Of a stretch of DNA of 64,000 bases, positions 39,364 through 47,953 are shown one piece after another (the first letter of the stretch is position 1; every line of letters begins with the position of its first letter). Source of the stretch: Vibrio neonatus (GTDB lineage Bacteria; Pseudomonadota; Gammaproteobacteria; Enterobacterales; Vibrionaceae); assembly GCF_024346975.1 (NCBI RefSeq), contig NZ_AP024886.1, positions 1,030,536-1,094,535 of the forward strand, read 5' to 3'. Under the pieces are notes generated by a model. It had not been told where the DNA came from and made no database searches. It saw nothing but the letters and a program-made list of their open reading frames with translations. A program made the position numbers and the translations under genes.

Positions 39364-39767
39364 TTTATTCTCGTTTTATTCTTTAATGTGCAAAGGACTC
39401 ACCTCACATTGATAGCAAGCCAATCCTTGTGTACAACACGATTTGTACTCATTCCACCAAGTAAAGTTGCTGTTAGGGATGCACAACCGCGTTATTCTCT
39501 TTCTTCAAATACTAGTTACTCCAGCTTATTCCACTTTCACGACACTTTTCCCATCTAAAAAGAGTGTGTCATCCAATACATGTGGAATAAGAAACACCCT
39601 ACAATGATGTAGAACATGCAGTATTCTGACACGTTTAACGCCTCACCAATGGAGACTAACCGCAGAGTACGTGACTTGAACCGAACAAATCACCACGAGT
39701 GATTCCCTTAGCATGATGTAATAGCGTTGCTCGCGGTCTAGGTAACCACTACCTACCAATCACAACC
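39364..39767. other. Spacer containing a wecA 3' remnant
   Basis: Between the ugd start and the repeat at the end of wecA there is no intact gene. About 39525-39650 is a decayed 3' end of a second wecA. The rest, including 39660-39767, shows no recognisable feature, although weak similarity to wecA may extend to about 39690. Confidence 0.7.
39525..39650 (-). pseudogene. wecA 3' remnant with in-frame stops
   Basis: The minus strand translates to segments such as NVSEYCMFYIIVGCFLFH and YWMTHSF. They align directly with the C-terminal end of the intact WecA (NVPEYVMFYTIVGCFLFH, YWMTHSF). The next codon is TAG where intact WecA has Gln, and a second stop follows before KWNK. A small deletion is also visible at its 5' side. 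It is the 3' end of a second, diverged wecA whose 5' end remains at 43.2-43.3 kb. Confidence 0.88.
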
Positions 39768-39791
39768 TGCAAATTTCAAGACCTGACCCCG
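39768..39791 (-). repeat. RAYT-associated repeat copy 1, at the 3' end of wecA
   Basis: This is one of three copies of a 24-25 bp sequence (plus-strand core CAAATTTCAAGACCTG). Here it provides the last codons and the TGA stop of wecA, so WecA ends SGVRS. The other copies are at 42107-42131 and 43154-43178. Confidence 0.9.
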
Positions 39792-40855
39792 CTTTTCCAC
39801 TTTCGAACTATCTTCGCCATCTGAAATGAGTGAGTCATCCAGTAGGTATGGAATAGGAAACAACCGACAATGGTGTAGAACATTACGTATTCTGGTACGT
39901 TGAAGTATTCACCTAGTAGGCCAATGGTTGAGTAAATGATTTGGGTTACGCAAATTACTACTAGTGCTTCGCGTGGGGTGAAGCCGATACGTTGCATAAT
40001 ATGGTGGAAGTGTTCTCGGTCAGGGTGAAAGGGTGAGTGTCCTTTGCGGACGCGGCGGATCATAATGGCCATCATATCAATCAAAGGCACAGCAATTAAC
40101 CAAAGTGCGGTTACCGGTCTAATGACGTAGTGTCCACCCTCGCCTTGTGTTCCGCCGATCAGAACCCAAATTACGGTAAAGCCGATCATCATGCTTCCTG
40201 CATCGCCCATAAATACCTTACGCACTTTACCGAAGTAACCTAGGTTAAATAAAATGAACGGAATTAAGATAACGATAAAGACGACAGTAAAATACGCGGC
40301 ATTAGGAAGATCGTGGCTATAAAAGACAATGCCGAGTGACGCAAACACTACCGTGGTTAATCCACCTAATAGACCATCAATACCATCAACCATATTAAAG
40401 GCATTGATTGCGCCGATTACGGCAAACATAGTAACAACGATGTCAACATAAGGAGGGAACTGCCAAACACCAAAGCCCAGTGCGTTACCGATATGCGACA
40501 GTGTGATACCTGTATAATGAATCATCACCAAAGTTAATAGTGCCTGAATTCCCATGCGTAATTTATAACTAATATCAAAGCGATCATCTAACACCCCGAT
40601 CGCCACCAAGATGGTTAAACAAGTGGCAAAAATTCCTGGGTGCTGCAGTTCGTCAGCATTGATATATAAGAAATACAGCACTGTAATACTAATCGACACT
40701 CCACCAACCAAAGGTACAACACCTTGATGAAGTTTACGTGCATTCGGTTTATCCACTAAGCCTATTGCATACCCTACTTTACGCATGCAATAAAGCACCG
40801 CAAGTGATAAGAAGAAAAACATCGATAGTTCGATGATATACTCAAAAACTGACAT
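39776..40855 (-). CDS. wecA: UDP-GlcNAc:undecaprenyl-phosphate GlcNAc-1-phosphate transferase WecA
   Basis: WecA starts repeat-unit synthesis by moving a HexNAc-1-phosphate to undecaprenyl phosphate. The 359-residue polytopic protein has family motifs LVDKPNARKLHQG, DDRFD, NMVDGIDGLLGG, VFMGDAGS and the HFHHIMQR His loop. I chose ATG 40855 because homology to E. coli WecA begins there; an in-frame start at 40939 adds 28 unconserved residues. The C-terminus is rewritten by a repeat element (ending SGVRS). A second, diverged wecA survives only as fragments on both sides, so this copy has probably replaced the resident allele. Confidence 0.93.
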   Translation of the reverse strand: MSVFEYIIELSMFFFLSLAVLYCMRKVGYAIGLVDKPNARKLHQGVVPLVGGVSISITVLYFLYINADELQHPGIFATCLTILVAIGVLDDRFDISYKLRMGIQALLTLVMIHYTGITLSHIGNALGFGVWQFPPYVDIVVTMFAVIGAINAFNMVDGIDGLLGGLTTVVFASLGIVFYSHDLPNAAYFTVVFIVILIPFILFNLGYFGKVRKVFMGDAGSMMIGFTVIWVLIGGTQGEGGHYVIRPVTALWLIAVPLIDMMAIMIRRVRKGHSPFHPDREHFHHIMQRIGFTPREALVVICVTQIIYSTIGLLGEYFNVPEYVMFYTIVGCFLFHTYWMTHSFQMAKIVRKWKSGVRS

Positions 40856-41165
40856 GACAGAAAACCTATCGTGAATGATTAAGAAAATGTAAAAAGAAAA
40901 TGTAAAAAGAAAATGTTTTGAAAATAAATGGTATAGCAATTTAAGCTTATGCTGTACCGAAGCACAGTACAGATTATTCCGTAGTTAGAGACAAAAAGTG
41001 GGGTAAACAGTAATTAAAATCAATATTGAATCAGCTACGATAGAGTATCAATCGTTAAAGAGTGGGTTATAGAATTCAAGGGAAAATCACCAATGAAACT
41101 AAGTAATCATTAAGGGCGTATGCAACAAGAATAAAGTGCTAAGCTCTTGCAACGAAAATCTTACT

Positions 41166-42032
41166 TTAAACTTTCTTGGTAGAAGAACGGTCAATTTTTA
41201 CTTTACTGCCTTTTAAGTAAACATTCTGGTAGCAATAGTTAGTCGCTTCGATATACCCTTCTACACTTCCACAATCAAAACGCTTACCTTTGAATTTATA
41301 CGCAATCACGCAACCACTTTTCGCTTGCTCTAACAATGCATCGGTGATTTGGATCTCCCCGCCTTTACCGGGCTTAGTATCTTGCAAAATATCAAAGATA
41401 TCAGGAGTTAAAATATAACGACCAATAATAGCTAGATTACTCGGCGCTGTACCTTGCTCTGGTTTTTCTACCATGTCGGTAATACGAATTAAGTCATCAC
41501 TTAAATGCTCACCCGCAATCACGCCATATTTATGCGTTTCCGATTCAGGCACTTCTTCAACCGCGACAATAGAACAGCGGAACTGACGATATAACGCAGC
41601 CATTTGCGCTAAAACACCTTCCTGCTCACTGATACACAAGTCATCTGCCAAAACCACCGCAAAAGGATTGTCGCCCACCAATTCTTTGCCGGTTAAGATT
41701 GCATGCCCTAACCCTTTCATCTCGCGTTGGCGGATAAATGTATACTGCGCAGAATCAATCAAAGAACGAATATCATCTAATAGAGGTTCTTTGTTGGTAC
41801 CTTGAATTTGATGCTCTAACTCATAGTTCTTATCAAAGTGATCCATAAGTGAGCTTTTACCACGGCCTGTAACAACAGCCATGCTAGACATACCCGCTTG
41901 AATAGCTTCATCAACACCGTATTCAATAAGGGGTTTATTGACTATAGGCATCATTTCTTTTGGCATTGATTTTGTGGCAGGTAAAAAACGCGTGCCATAG
42001 CCAGCAGCAGGGAATAGACAGTGTTTACTCAT
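41166..42032 (-). CDS. galU: UTP-glucose-1-phosphate uridylyltransferase GalU
   Basis: GalU makes UDP-glucose, the substrate of Ugd further along. The N-terminal nucleotide loop FPAAGYGTRFLPATKS is present, with KEMMPIVNKPLIEYGV and the metal-site LADDLC. ATG at 42032 (288 residues) matches the family. A start at 42074 would add 14 residues with no homology and lie close to the repeat. It is placed between the transposase gene and the intact wecA inside the repeat-bracketed segment. Confidence 0.94.
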   Translation of the reverse strand: MSKHCLFPAAGYGTRFLPATKSMPKEMMPIVNKPLIEYGVDEAIQAGMSSMAVVTGRGKSSLMDHFDKNYELEHQIQGTNKEPLLDDIRSLIDSAQYTFIRQREMKGLGHAILTGKELVGDNPFAVVLADDLCISEQEGVLAQMAALYRQFRCSIVAVEEVPESETHKYGVIAGEHLSDDLIRITDMVEKPEQGTAPSNLAIIGRYILTPDIFDILQDTKPGKGGEIQITDALLEQAKSGCVIAYKFKGKRFDCGSVEGYIEATNYCYQNVYLKGSKVKIDRSSTKKV

Positions 42033-42106
42033 TTTATTATCTTTAATTAATTGGAAATAAGGAGTATGTATCAATTGCCGGGGATTAACCCTAAGCTAAA
42101 ATTTGC

Positions 42107-42131
42107 GTGCAAATTTCAAGACCTGCCTCCG
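42107..42131 (-). repeat. RAYT-associated repeat copy 2, at the 3' end of the transposase gene
   Basis: This 25-bp copy differs at two positions from the other two. It supplies the last residues (GGRS) and the TGA stop of the transposase gene. On its left, ATTTGC/GCAAAT forms a short palindrome with the repeat end (about 42101-42116). Confidence 0.88.
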
Positions 42132-42952
42132 TGTTGATTTCGTACAATGCGACTTACTATTGAGCAATGCACATTAAAATAATTTGCTATTTGTTTGAGC
42201 GTGTAACCACCAGAACGATACGCAAGAGACATCGCTTCGGAACGATTAGACGCCAATGCTTCATAAGTGGGCAAGGGTTTTGGTTTAGATCGTCGTTGTT
42301 TTAATGGCACTTCTTGAAGGTCGCATTGTAATTTGTCATGCAGTGCTTGGTGCGTTTGCACAAAATGGTCACTGCCGAGAAAAACTTGATGTTGCAAGTG
42401 TTGCCAAATATTAACACCCCTACCATTAGCAACGAACTGTATATACTCTTTTATGGCGACCTTTCTATTTCTAGAAAAATGGCATAACAAAGCATCCGTT
42501 GCCAACCAATCCGGTGACTCTAAATTGCCAAGCATATGATGCCAACTAGACCACTGCCATTCATCTAAATTCTCAACCATTTTTGCCCGTAAAGGATTGA
42601 GAACAATATAACGACAGAGTTCGAGTAAATAGTTTTCTTTATCAACCAAGATTGCTTTGTAGCGCCCTTGAAACAAGTGTCCCACCCGTTTGTGCTTGCG
42701 ATTGATGGATTGAGTAAATACACCATTTAAGTGACGCATACCCTGACTTAAATTACCGTCTGGCGTTTCAAGCAAGAGATGATAATGGTTACTCATCAAA
42801 CAGTAAGCATGTACTACCCAGTTGTAATGCTCACAAACTTGCCCTAGAACATCCAAAAATAACTCAAAGTCCTCGTCGCTAGCATAAATACACTTTCGTT
42901 CATTACCTCGTGAGGTTATATGATACAACGCCCCTGAAAACTCTAATCGCAA
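42116..42952 (-). CDS. REP-associated tyrosine transposase (Y1 HUH nuclease), start codon region mutated
   Basis: The 278-residue protein carries the HUH motif in MSNHYHLLLE (His56, His58) and the catalytic-tyrosine segment ENYLLELCRYIVLNP (Tyr108 as likely nucleophile). A C-terminal HTH-like stretch (YTLKQIANYFNVHCSIVSRI) follows. Related proteins start M-x-R-P-L-R-x-E-F. Here ATG 42964 is followed by AGT and TGA, then CCA TTG CGA, so codon 3 has probably changed from CGA to TGA. Translation might restart at TTG 42952. The last residues and stop are encoded by the repeat. Activity is therefore uncertain. Confidence 0.82.
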   Translation of the reverse strand: MRLEFSGALYHITSRGNERKCIYASDEDFELFLDVLGQVCEHYNWVVHAYCLMSNHYHLLLETPDGNLSQGMRHLNGVFTQSINRKHKRVGHLFQGRYKAILVDKENYLLELCRYIVLNPLRAKMVENLDEWQWSSWHHMLGNLESPDWLATDALLCHFSRNRKVAIKEYIQFVANGRGVNIWQHLQHQVFLGSDHFVQTHQALHDKLQCDLQEVPLKQRRSKPKPLPTYEALASNRSEAMSLAYRSGGYTLKQIANYFNVHCSIVSRIVRNQHGGRS

Positions 42953-43153
42953 TGGTCAACTCATGATTCCATTCCAAGTGAAACAGCAAAACATGAAGTT
43001 AACTATTACTCAAAACAAAACGATATTAATCACAACATCACTCAATTACGACCAGCCTCGCACTAAATCAACCGAAAAACGACATAAAACCGATTACAAA
43101 AACCACACTAAATAAAAAAGACCAAACCTCGCTATTACCCACACTTATTACAC

Positions 43154-43178
43154 GTGCAAATTTCAAGACCTGACCCCG
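43154..43178 (-). repeat. RAYT-associated repeat copy 3, beside the wecA 5' remnant
   Basis: This 25-bp copy is identical to copy 1 over the shared 24 bases. It starts directly after the stop codon of the truncated wecA reading frame. Confidence 0.9.
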
Positions 43179-43325
43179 TTATTCCTTGCTACCCTGATGG
43201 AGCTTGCGCGCATTGGGTTTATCAACCAAACCTATTGCGTAGCCAACTTTACGCATGCAATACAGCACGGCAAGCGACAAAAAGAAGAACATGGACAGTT
43301 CTATTAGATAGTCAAAAAAAGACAT
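43179..43325 (-). pseudogene. wecA 5' remnant (48 codons)
   Basis: The minus-strand frame from ATG 43325 encodes 48 residues. They match the first 45 residues of intact WecA almost perfectly (for example CMRKVGYAIGLVDKPNARKL), then read GSKE and stop. Nucleotide identity with the intact copy is only about four in five by hand count over 115 bases, so this is a diverged allele rather than a recent duplicate. It is truncated exactly where the repeat begins. Confidence 0.92.
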
Positions 43326-43700
43326 GAATAAAGCCTAATACGAGTTGAATATGTACGTGTCTAGCCAACACGCTTAAATAGAATAAGGTTTATAGTTTTC
43401 TGCCAGCGTAATGATTTAAAGAACATTTGGCATTTAGAGTTTGAACGTTTATCGCTGAAGCCCCTAACTGAACAACTCTGCAGATTACCGTTGTTCTGTG
43501 TCACAGATATGACTATAGGGTTTAGAATAGCAATTAAAAAATGTGTCTCAGTTTGGTCTCACCCTGAGACACATATTGTTGTAAGCAAATGAATTATCGA
43601 ATTAAAAAAGGAACGCCAACGATCATCCCAATAGGGCACACGATTCAATGGCTTATACGAAAAGACAAGCTTTCTCTCTGTGAGTTTGCCGCGGCCTTGA
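43326..43700. other. Region between the glycosyltransferase gene and the wecA remnant
   Basis: No gene is seen in these 375 bases. They contain the strong terminator (43536-43574) and, on its distal side, what was presumably the promoter/leader of the broken wecA. Confidence 0.55.
43536..43574 (-). terminator. Rho-independent terminator after the L-sugar operon
   Basis: A perfect 11-bp stem (43564-43574 with 43541-43551) is followed on the minus strand by six Ts. It lies about 125 bp after the GT4 stop. Confidence 0.88.
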
Positions 43701-44933
43701 TTAGCGACTCTTTTGTTTGTGACTTAAGGCACTAACAATAGAGTTTGCGATATTTCCAACTGCAAATTCTTTTCCTAATAGCTCGTAGCCAGAAGCACCA
43801 ATACGTTTCCTTAACTCGGCATCACTTTGCAACTTGCTTGCATTTTCAAAGAAAGTATCATCGTCACCGTTAACGCTAATCAACCCAGCATGATTTTCAT
43901 TCACCAAATCCATTAGATCATTTCCTTTATTGACACTGCCTAAGATGGGGAGTGACTGAACCATATATCCTAATAACTTACCAGGAAAATTATGTGCACT
44001 ATGCTGAGATGACAGTGAGAATAATCCAACATCGACTTGAGCTAAAATATCTTTGAATTGATCTTGGGAAACAGAAGGCAGATAAGAGCAATTGTTCAAC
44101 TCCCAATCTTTAATCAAGTCATTCACTAACTTGACTTCATCACCCTGTCCTACAAAAAGGAAGTGCGCCTTGTCGAAGCATTGCATGGCTCTCGCTAAAC
44201 GCATTAGATTGGCCATATCCTGAGCATGACCAATATTCCCCCCGTAGAAGTAGATTACTTCATCGTCTATCCCTAATCGCTTTCTCAAGTGATCTTCTTT
44301 TCCAGAGAGCTTATGAGGTAACAGATTAGCCCAGTTGCGCAGTATCGCAGTTGGGTATTGCAACCCCGTATTGGAATTGAATATCTCTAGGTTTTTCTCG
44401 GACATAACACCAATAGTATCTGCTTGACGATAAGACACTGATTCAAAGAACCTAAAGTAACGTTCTATTAAAGAGCCTTCTTTCATCAAACCCGAATCAA
44501 TAGCCCATTGAGGAAAGAAATCACGCAAGACAAGGTAACTATTGCACTGGCAACGTTTTTTCAGTTTTGATACCAACGATCCAAAGAAAATTGATGGAGA
44601 ATAGTAAACAACCCCATCAAATGTATCTTTATCGATTTTTCCTTGAATTGCACTCCAAGATCTAAAAGACAGCAACGTTTCATTAATCGCTCGCTTAATC
44701 TTTGGAACATCCTTGATTTCGCCAGAAAAGAAACGCCAAACTACAATACCATCTAAATGATCTTCTATAAGTGCTGATTCATGTTTTTCGAAGTGAGGCG
44801 TGATAACTGTTACTTCATGTCCTTGACTTATTAACTCTAAACCAAGTTCATGAAACATTTTGGCTGCCACACGTGTGCTGTGTGGCAGGTAGTCATCAAT
44901 AATTAACGCTAGGTGCATTACTGTTTCTTCCAA
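43701..44933 (-). CDS. Glycosyltransferase family 4 (WbuB-like)
   Basis: The 410-residue GT-B protein starts near LALIIDDYLPHSTRVAAKM and has a donor-domain entry YFYGGNIGHAQDM. It resembles WbuB-type transferases, which add an L-6-deoxy-HexNAc from the UDP sugar made by the three upstream genes. It overlaps the C2-epimerase gene by 16 bp, so it belongs to the same operon. The likely donor is UDP-L-QuiNAc or UDP-L-FucNAc, depending on the pathway outcome. A strong terminator follows it. Confidence 0.8.
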   Translation of the reverse strand: MEETVMHLALIIDDYLPHSTRVAAKMFHELGLELISQGHEVTVITPHFEKHESALIEDHLDGIVVWRFFSGEIKDVPKIKRAINETLLSFRSWSAIQGKIDKDTFDGVVYYSPSIFFGSLVSKLKKRCQCNSYLVLRDFFPQWAIDSGLMKEGSLIERYFRFFESVSYRQADTIGVMSEKNLEIFNSNTGLQYPTAILRNWANLLPHKLSGKEDHLRKRLGIDDEVIYFYGGNIGHAQDMANLMRLARAMQCFDKAHFLFVGQGDEVKLVNDLIKDWELNNCSYLPSVSQDQFKDILAQVDVGLFSLSSQHSAHNFPGKLLGYMVQSLPILGSVNKGNDLMDLVNENHAGLISVNGDDDTFFENASKLQSDAELRKRIGASGYELLGKEFAVGNIANSIVSALSHKQKSR

Positions 44934-46048
44934 ACAACGCGGTTAACATAGTCGGTGTAGCTTAGAATTGTACGAAGTACCTTGTCAGAAACATTTGGTG
45001 CACTATAATCAGCGACTTTGTTCAACAAACGATCTTCGCCTCTTGGTTGATCCTCCAAGATTTCAATCGCTTGTAGAATTCGCTCTACACTCATCCCTGT
45101 AAACATCACAGCCCCCTCTTCAAACCCTTCAGGTCGTTCTTGAGCTTCGCGGATATTAATAGCAGGGAAGTTTAAAATCGAAGACTCTTCCGTAATCGTG
45201 CCACTATCACTTAAAACGACTTTCGCTTCTCTCTGCAGACGGATGTAATCACTGAAACCTAGCGGCTTCATCAAGCGAACTAAAGGATGGAACTCTAGAT
45301 TTAGTAGCTCAATCTTCTTACGCGTTCTTGGGTGAGTGGAAACAATAATAGGTAGATTATACTTTTCAGCAATCGTATTCAGCGCTAACACATAGTTGTT
45401 AATATTACGCTCAGAATCGACATTTTCTTCACGATGAACACTAACTAAAAAGTAACCTTCACTCTTAAGTTCTAGGCGCTCTAACACATCAGATTGTGAG
45501 ATTTTATTTTCGTAGTGAATCAAAACCTCATCCATTGGGCTACCTGTTTTTACGATGAAGTCAGGGCTAATACCCTCACGTAACAGATAGTCACGAGCAA
45601 TGTCGCTATATGGCATGTTTACATCAGAAGTATGATCGACAATCTTTCGGTTTATCTCTTCTGGAACACGTAAATCAAAACATCGGTTACCCGCTTCCAT
45701 ATGGAAAATAGGAATCTTCTTACGCTTAGCTGATATAGCAGAGAGCGCACTGTTAGTATCACCCAGAATCAACATAGCTTCAGGCTGAATTTCCTCAAAC
45801 ATCTTATCTGACTTACTAATAACCTGAGCCATAGTTTCAGCAGCAGTACCGCCAGCACACTCTAAAAATACATCAGGAGAACGGATACCAAGATCATCAA
45901 AAAAGATTTGGTTTAATTCATAGTCATAGTTTTGACCAGTGTGAACTAACGTATGGTCAGTGTATTCATCCAACTTAGCTATTATACGTGAAAGACGAAT
46001 GATTTCTGGGCGAGTGCCTACGACGGTTACTACTTTTAATTTACTCAT
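44918..46048 (-). CDS. Non-hydrolysing UDP-sugar C2-epimerase (FnlC/WbjD/WbvD type)
   Basis: The 376-residue WecB-fold enzyme has VVTVVGTRPEIIRLSR at the N-terminus, ILGDTNSALSA, the active-site HMEAGNRCFD and SDSGTITEES. WecB proper acts on UDP-GlcNAc. In an operon behind a WbjB-type dehydratase and a reductase, this form performs the last C2 epimerisation of the L-6-deoxy-HexNAc. It overlaps the reductase gene by 8 bp and the transferase gene by 16 bp, indicating tight coupling. Confidence 0.85.
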   Translation of the reverse strand: MSKLKVVTVVGTRPEIIRLSRIIAKLDEYTDHTLVHTGQNYDYELNQIFFDDLGIRSPDVFLECAGGTAAETMAQVISKSDKMFEEIQPEAMLILGDTNSALSAISAKRKKIPIFHMEAGNRCFDLRVPEEINRKIVDHTSDVNMPYSDIARDYLLREGISPDFIVKTGSPMDEVLIHYENKISQSDVLERLELKSEGYFLVSVHREENVDSERNINNYVLALNTIAEKYNLPIIVSTHPRTRKKIELLNLEFHPLVRLMKPLGFSDYIRLQREAKVVLSDSGTITEESSILNFPAINIREAQERPEGFEEGAVMFTGMSVERILQAIEILEDQPRGEDRLLNKVADYSAPNVSDKVLRTILSYTDYVNRVVWKKQ

Positions 46049-46913
46049 AGTTATATCTCTTAGTGTAATCGCTGTGCATGAATGCTACCAACTCATCCCA
46101 AGATGGTGGTACGAAGCCCGTTTCATCCCGAAATTTTGATGAATTAAGTGAGCGGTCAATGACAAAGTCTTCAAACTTCTCAATTTCAATCTGCTTATTG
46201 TAGACATCAGCAACTTTTGAGATCAAAGAGTACTTGTCGATAGGATCTACAGATAATTGATACAGGCCAGAGAGAGATGCATTAGGAAGTACATAATCTG
46301 CAAGAACTTTTGCAACATAGGCCGTTGGCAGGCCAGAGAATACTGCTTTGGAGAACCCTCTAACAGAATCGTTTTGACTTAAGAACCAGTCTACTAAGCT
46401 AACTGAAGATTTAAGCTCATGACCGATAATTGAAGTACGCAGAGTTACGTGCTCGCCGTAATCTACTTCACCAAGACATTTAGATTTACCATAAAGATCT
46501 GTTGCAGTTGGTAAATCAGACTCTAGATAATTACCCACTTTACCATCAAATACGCAGTCTGTTGAAAAGTGAATTAAGCGAGCGTCAATAGTATCGCAAA
46601 GGTGTGCAATTTTATGAGGAAATAGCGCATTGATCTCAATGGCTTCAACGTGCTGCTTAGAAACAACGTGCTGCTTGATAAGGCCAATACAGTTTATTAC
46701 AACGTCAGGTTTTATGTCTAAAGCCGCCATTTCCAAAGTAGCGAAATCTTTCACGTCAACATTAGTAATCAGTTTATCTGTTGATGGGAAGAAATGCTCC
46801 ACCCCATTAACGCTGCGAACTGTGCCATACACATCGAGATTTGATAATTCGGATAAATTGGAAAAGATGCTATAACCCAGCATCCCTGTCGTTCCAATAA
46901 CAAGAACTTTCAC
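46041..46913 (-). CDS. RmlD-type 4-keto-sugar reductase (WbvR-like)
   Basis: The 290-residue SDR has VLVIGTTGMLGYS at the start, HFSTDCVFDGK and catalytic YGKSK. I chose GTG 46913, which follows the dehydratase stop by one base and has GAGG about nine bases upstream. FnlB/WbjC of the L-FucNAc pathway is about 370 residues with a C-terminal cupin, which is absent here. The short RmlD-like form is that of the UDP-L-RhaNAc/L-QuiNAc pathway of V. cholerae O37 (WbvR). The sugar is therefore more likely L-QuiNAc or L-RhaNAc, by inference. Confidence 0.78.
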   Translation of the reverse strand: MKVLVIGTTGMLGYSIFSNLSELSNLDVYGTVRSVNGVEHFFPSTDKLITNVDVKDFATLEMAALDIKPDVVINCIGLIKQHVVSKQHVEAIEINALFPHKIAHLCDTIDARLIHFSTDCVFDGKVGNYLESDLPTATDLYGKSKCLGEVDYGEHVTLRTSIIGHELKSSVSLVDWFLSQNDSVRGFSKAVFSGLPTAYVAKVLADYVLPNASLSGLYQLSVDPIDKYSLISKVADVYNKQIEIEKFEDFVIDRSLNSSKFRDETGFVPPSWDELVAFMHSDYTKRYNYE

Positions 46914-46914
46914 G

Positions 46915-47952
46915 TTATACACCCTCTGGAACGATAATGTTACCCGCTTCAATTTCACGGATGAAGTCTAGCTTTCTTAGTAGCTGCTTCATGCCTTCAA
47001 CATCAAGACGGTCGGTATTGTCTGAGTTGTAATCCTCAACTTTTGAAAGACCTTTCTCACCTTCTTCAAAATACTTTGAATAGTTTAAGTCGCGATTATC
47101 GGCAGGAATGCGGAAATATTCACCTTGATCTTGCGCAACAAACATCTCTTCACGACTACACAATGCTTCAAATAGTTTTTCGCCATGACGCGTGCCAATA
47201 ACATTCACTTTATGCTCAGGTTTATCTATCATTTCAAGGATTGCTTGTGTGAGTACTTCAATCGTTGCGGCGGGTGCTTTCTGGACAAAAATATCGCCAT
47301 TTTGACCATAAGTAAATGCATGTAATACTAAATCAACGGCATCATCAAGCGTCATCATAAAACGCGTCATGGTCGGGTCTGTAAGGGTAATTGGTGTATC
47401 TTCGATAATTTGACGAATAAACAGCGGGATAACACTGCCGCGAGAAGCCATCACATTGCCATAACGCGTACCACAAATCACCGTGTTTGTGCCTTCTAAG
47501 TTGCGACTTTTAGCAACAACCACTTTTTCCATCATCGCTTTAGAGATACCCATTGCATTGATTGGGTAAACAGCCTTATCCGTGCTTAAACAAACAACCC
47601 GGCTAACACCATGAAAAATTGCAGACTCTAATACATTCTCAGTACCAAAAACATTCGTTTTAACGGCTTCTAGCGGATAAAATTCGCAAGATGGTACCTG
47701 TTTTAATGCTGCAGCATGGAACACATAATCCACACCGCGCATCGCAGTTGCGATACTCTGTGGGTCTCGAACATCACCGATGTAAAACTTTAGTTTGTCG
47801 TTGTTAAAAGCTTTACGCATATCGTCTTGCTTTTTCTCATCACGAGAAAAAATACGAATTTCTTGGATATCGGATTCTAAGAAGCGACGTAATACTGCGT
47901 TGCCAAAAGACCCAGTACCTCCAGTGATTAATAGAGTTTTACCTTTAAACAT
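46915..47952 (-). CDS. UDP-GlcNAc 4,6-dehydratase/epimerase (FnlA/WbjB/WbvB type)
   Basis: The 345-residue soluble SDR has ITGGTGSFGNAV (glycine motif), STDKAVYPINAMGISKAMMEK with Met/Lys in place of the classic Tyr/Lys, and RYGNVMASRGSVIPLF. This is the single-domain CapD family that makes the L-arabino-type 4-keto-6-deoxy intermediate. It starts the conversion of UDP-GlcNAc to an L-6-deoxy-HexNAc, followed by the reductase and C2-epimerase genes in pathway order. It is preceded by a GT4 gene one base away. Confidence 0.92.
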   Translation of the reverse strand: MFKGKTLLITGGTGSFGNAVLRRFLESDIQEIRIFSRDEKKQDDMRKAFNNDKLKFYIGDVRDPQSIATAMRGVDYVFHAAALKQVPSCEFYPLEAVKTNVFGTENVLESAIFHGVSRVVCLSTDKAVYPINAMGISKAMMEKVVVAKSRNLEGTNTVICGTRYGNVMASRGSVIPLFIRQIIEDTPITLTDPTMTRFMMTLDDAVDLVLHAFTYGQNGDIFVQKAPAATIEVLTQAILEMIDKPEHKVNVIGTRHGEKLFEALCSREEMFVAQDQGEYFRIPADNRDLNYSKYFEEGEKGLSKVEDYNSDNTDRLDVEGMKQLLRKLDFIREIEAGNIIVPEGV

Positions 47953-47953
47953 T

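Larger units (their letters stand above)
42107..42964 (-). mobile_element. REP-associated tyrosine transposase (RAYT) module
   Basis: The module comprises the transposase gene and the repeat at its 3' end. RAYTs are single-copy-type HUH nucleases related to IS200 transposases and act on short repeats rather than on classical insertion sequences. Identical or near-identical repeats at 39768 and 43154 bracket the adjacent galU-wecA segment. Confidence 0.75.

Noticed and set aside
42107..42964. Classical insertion sequence with terminal inverted repeats
   Set aside because: No target-site duplication or terminal inverted repeats were found; the Y1 HUH protein and short repeats fit a RAYT module instead.
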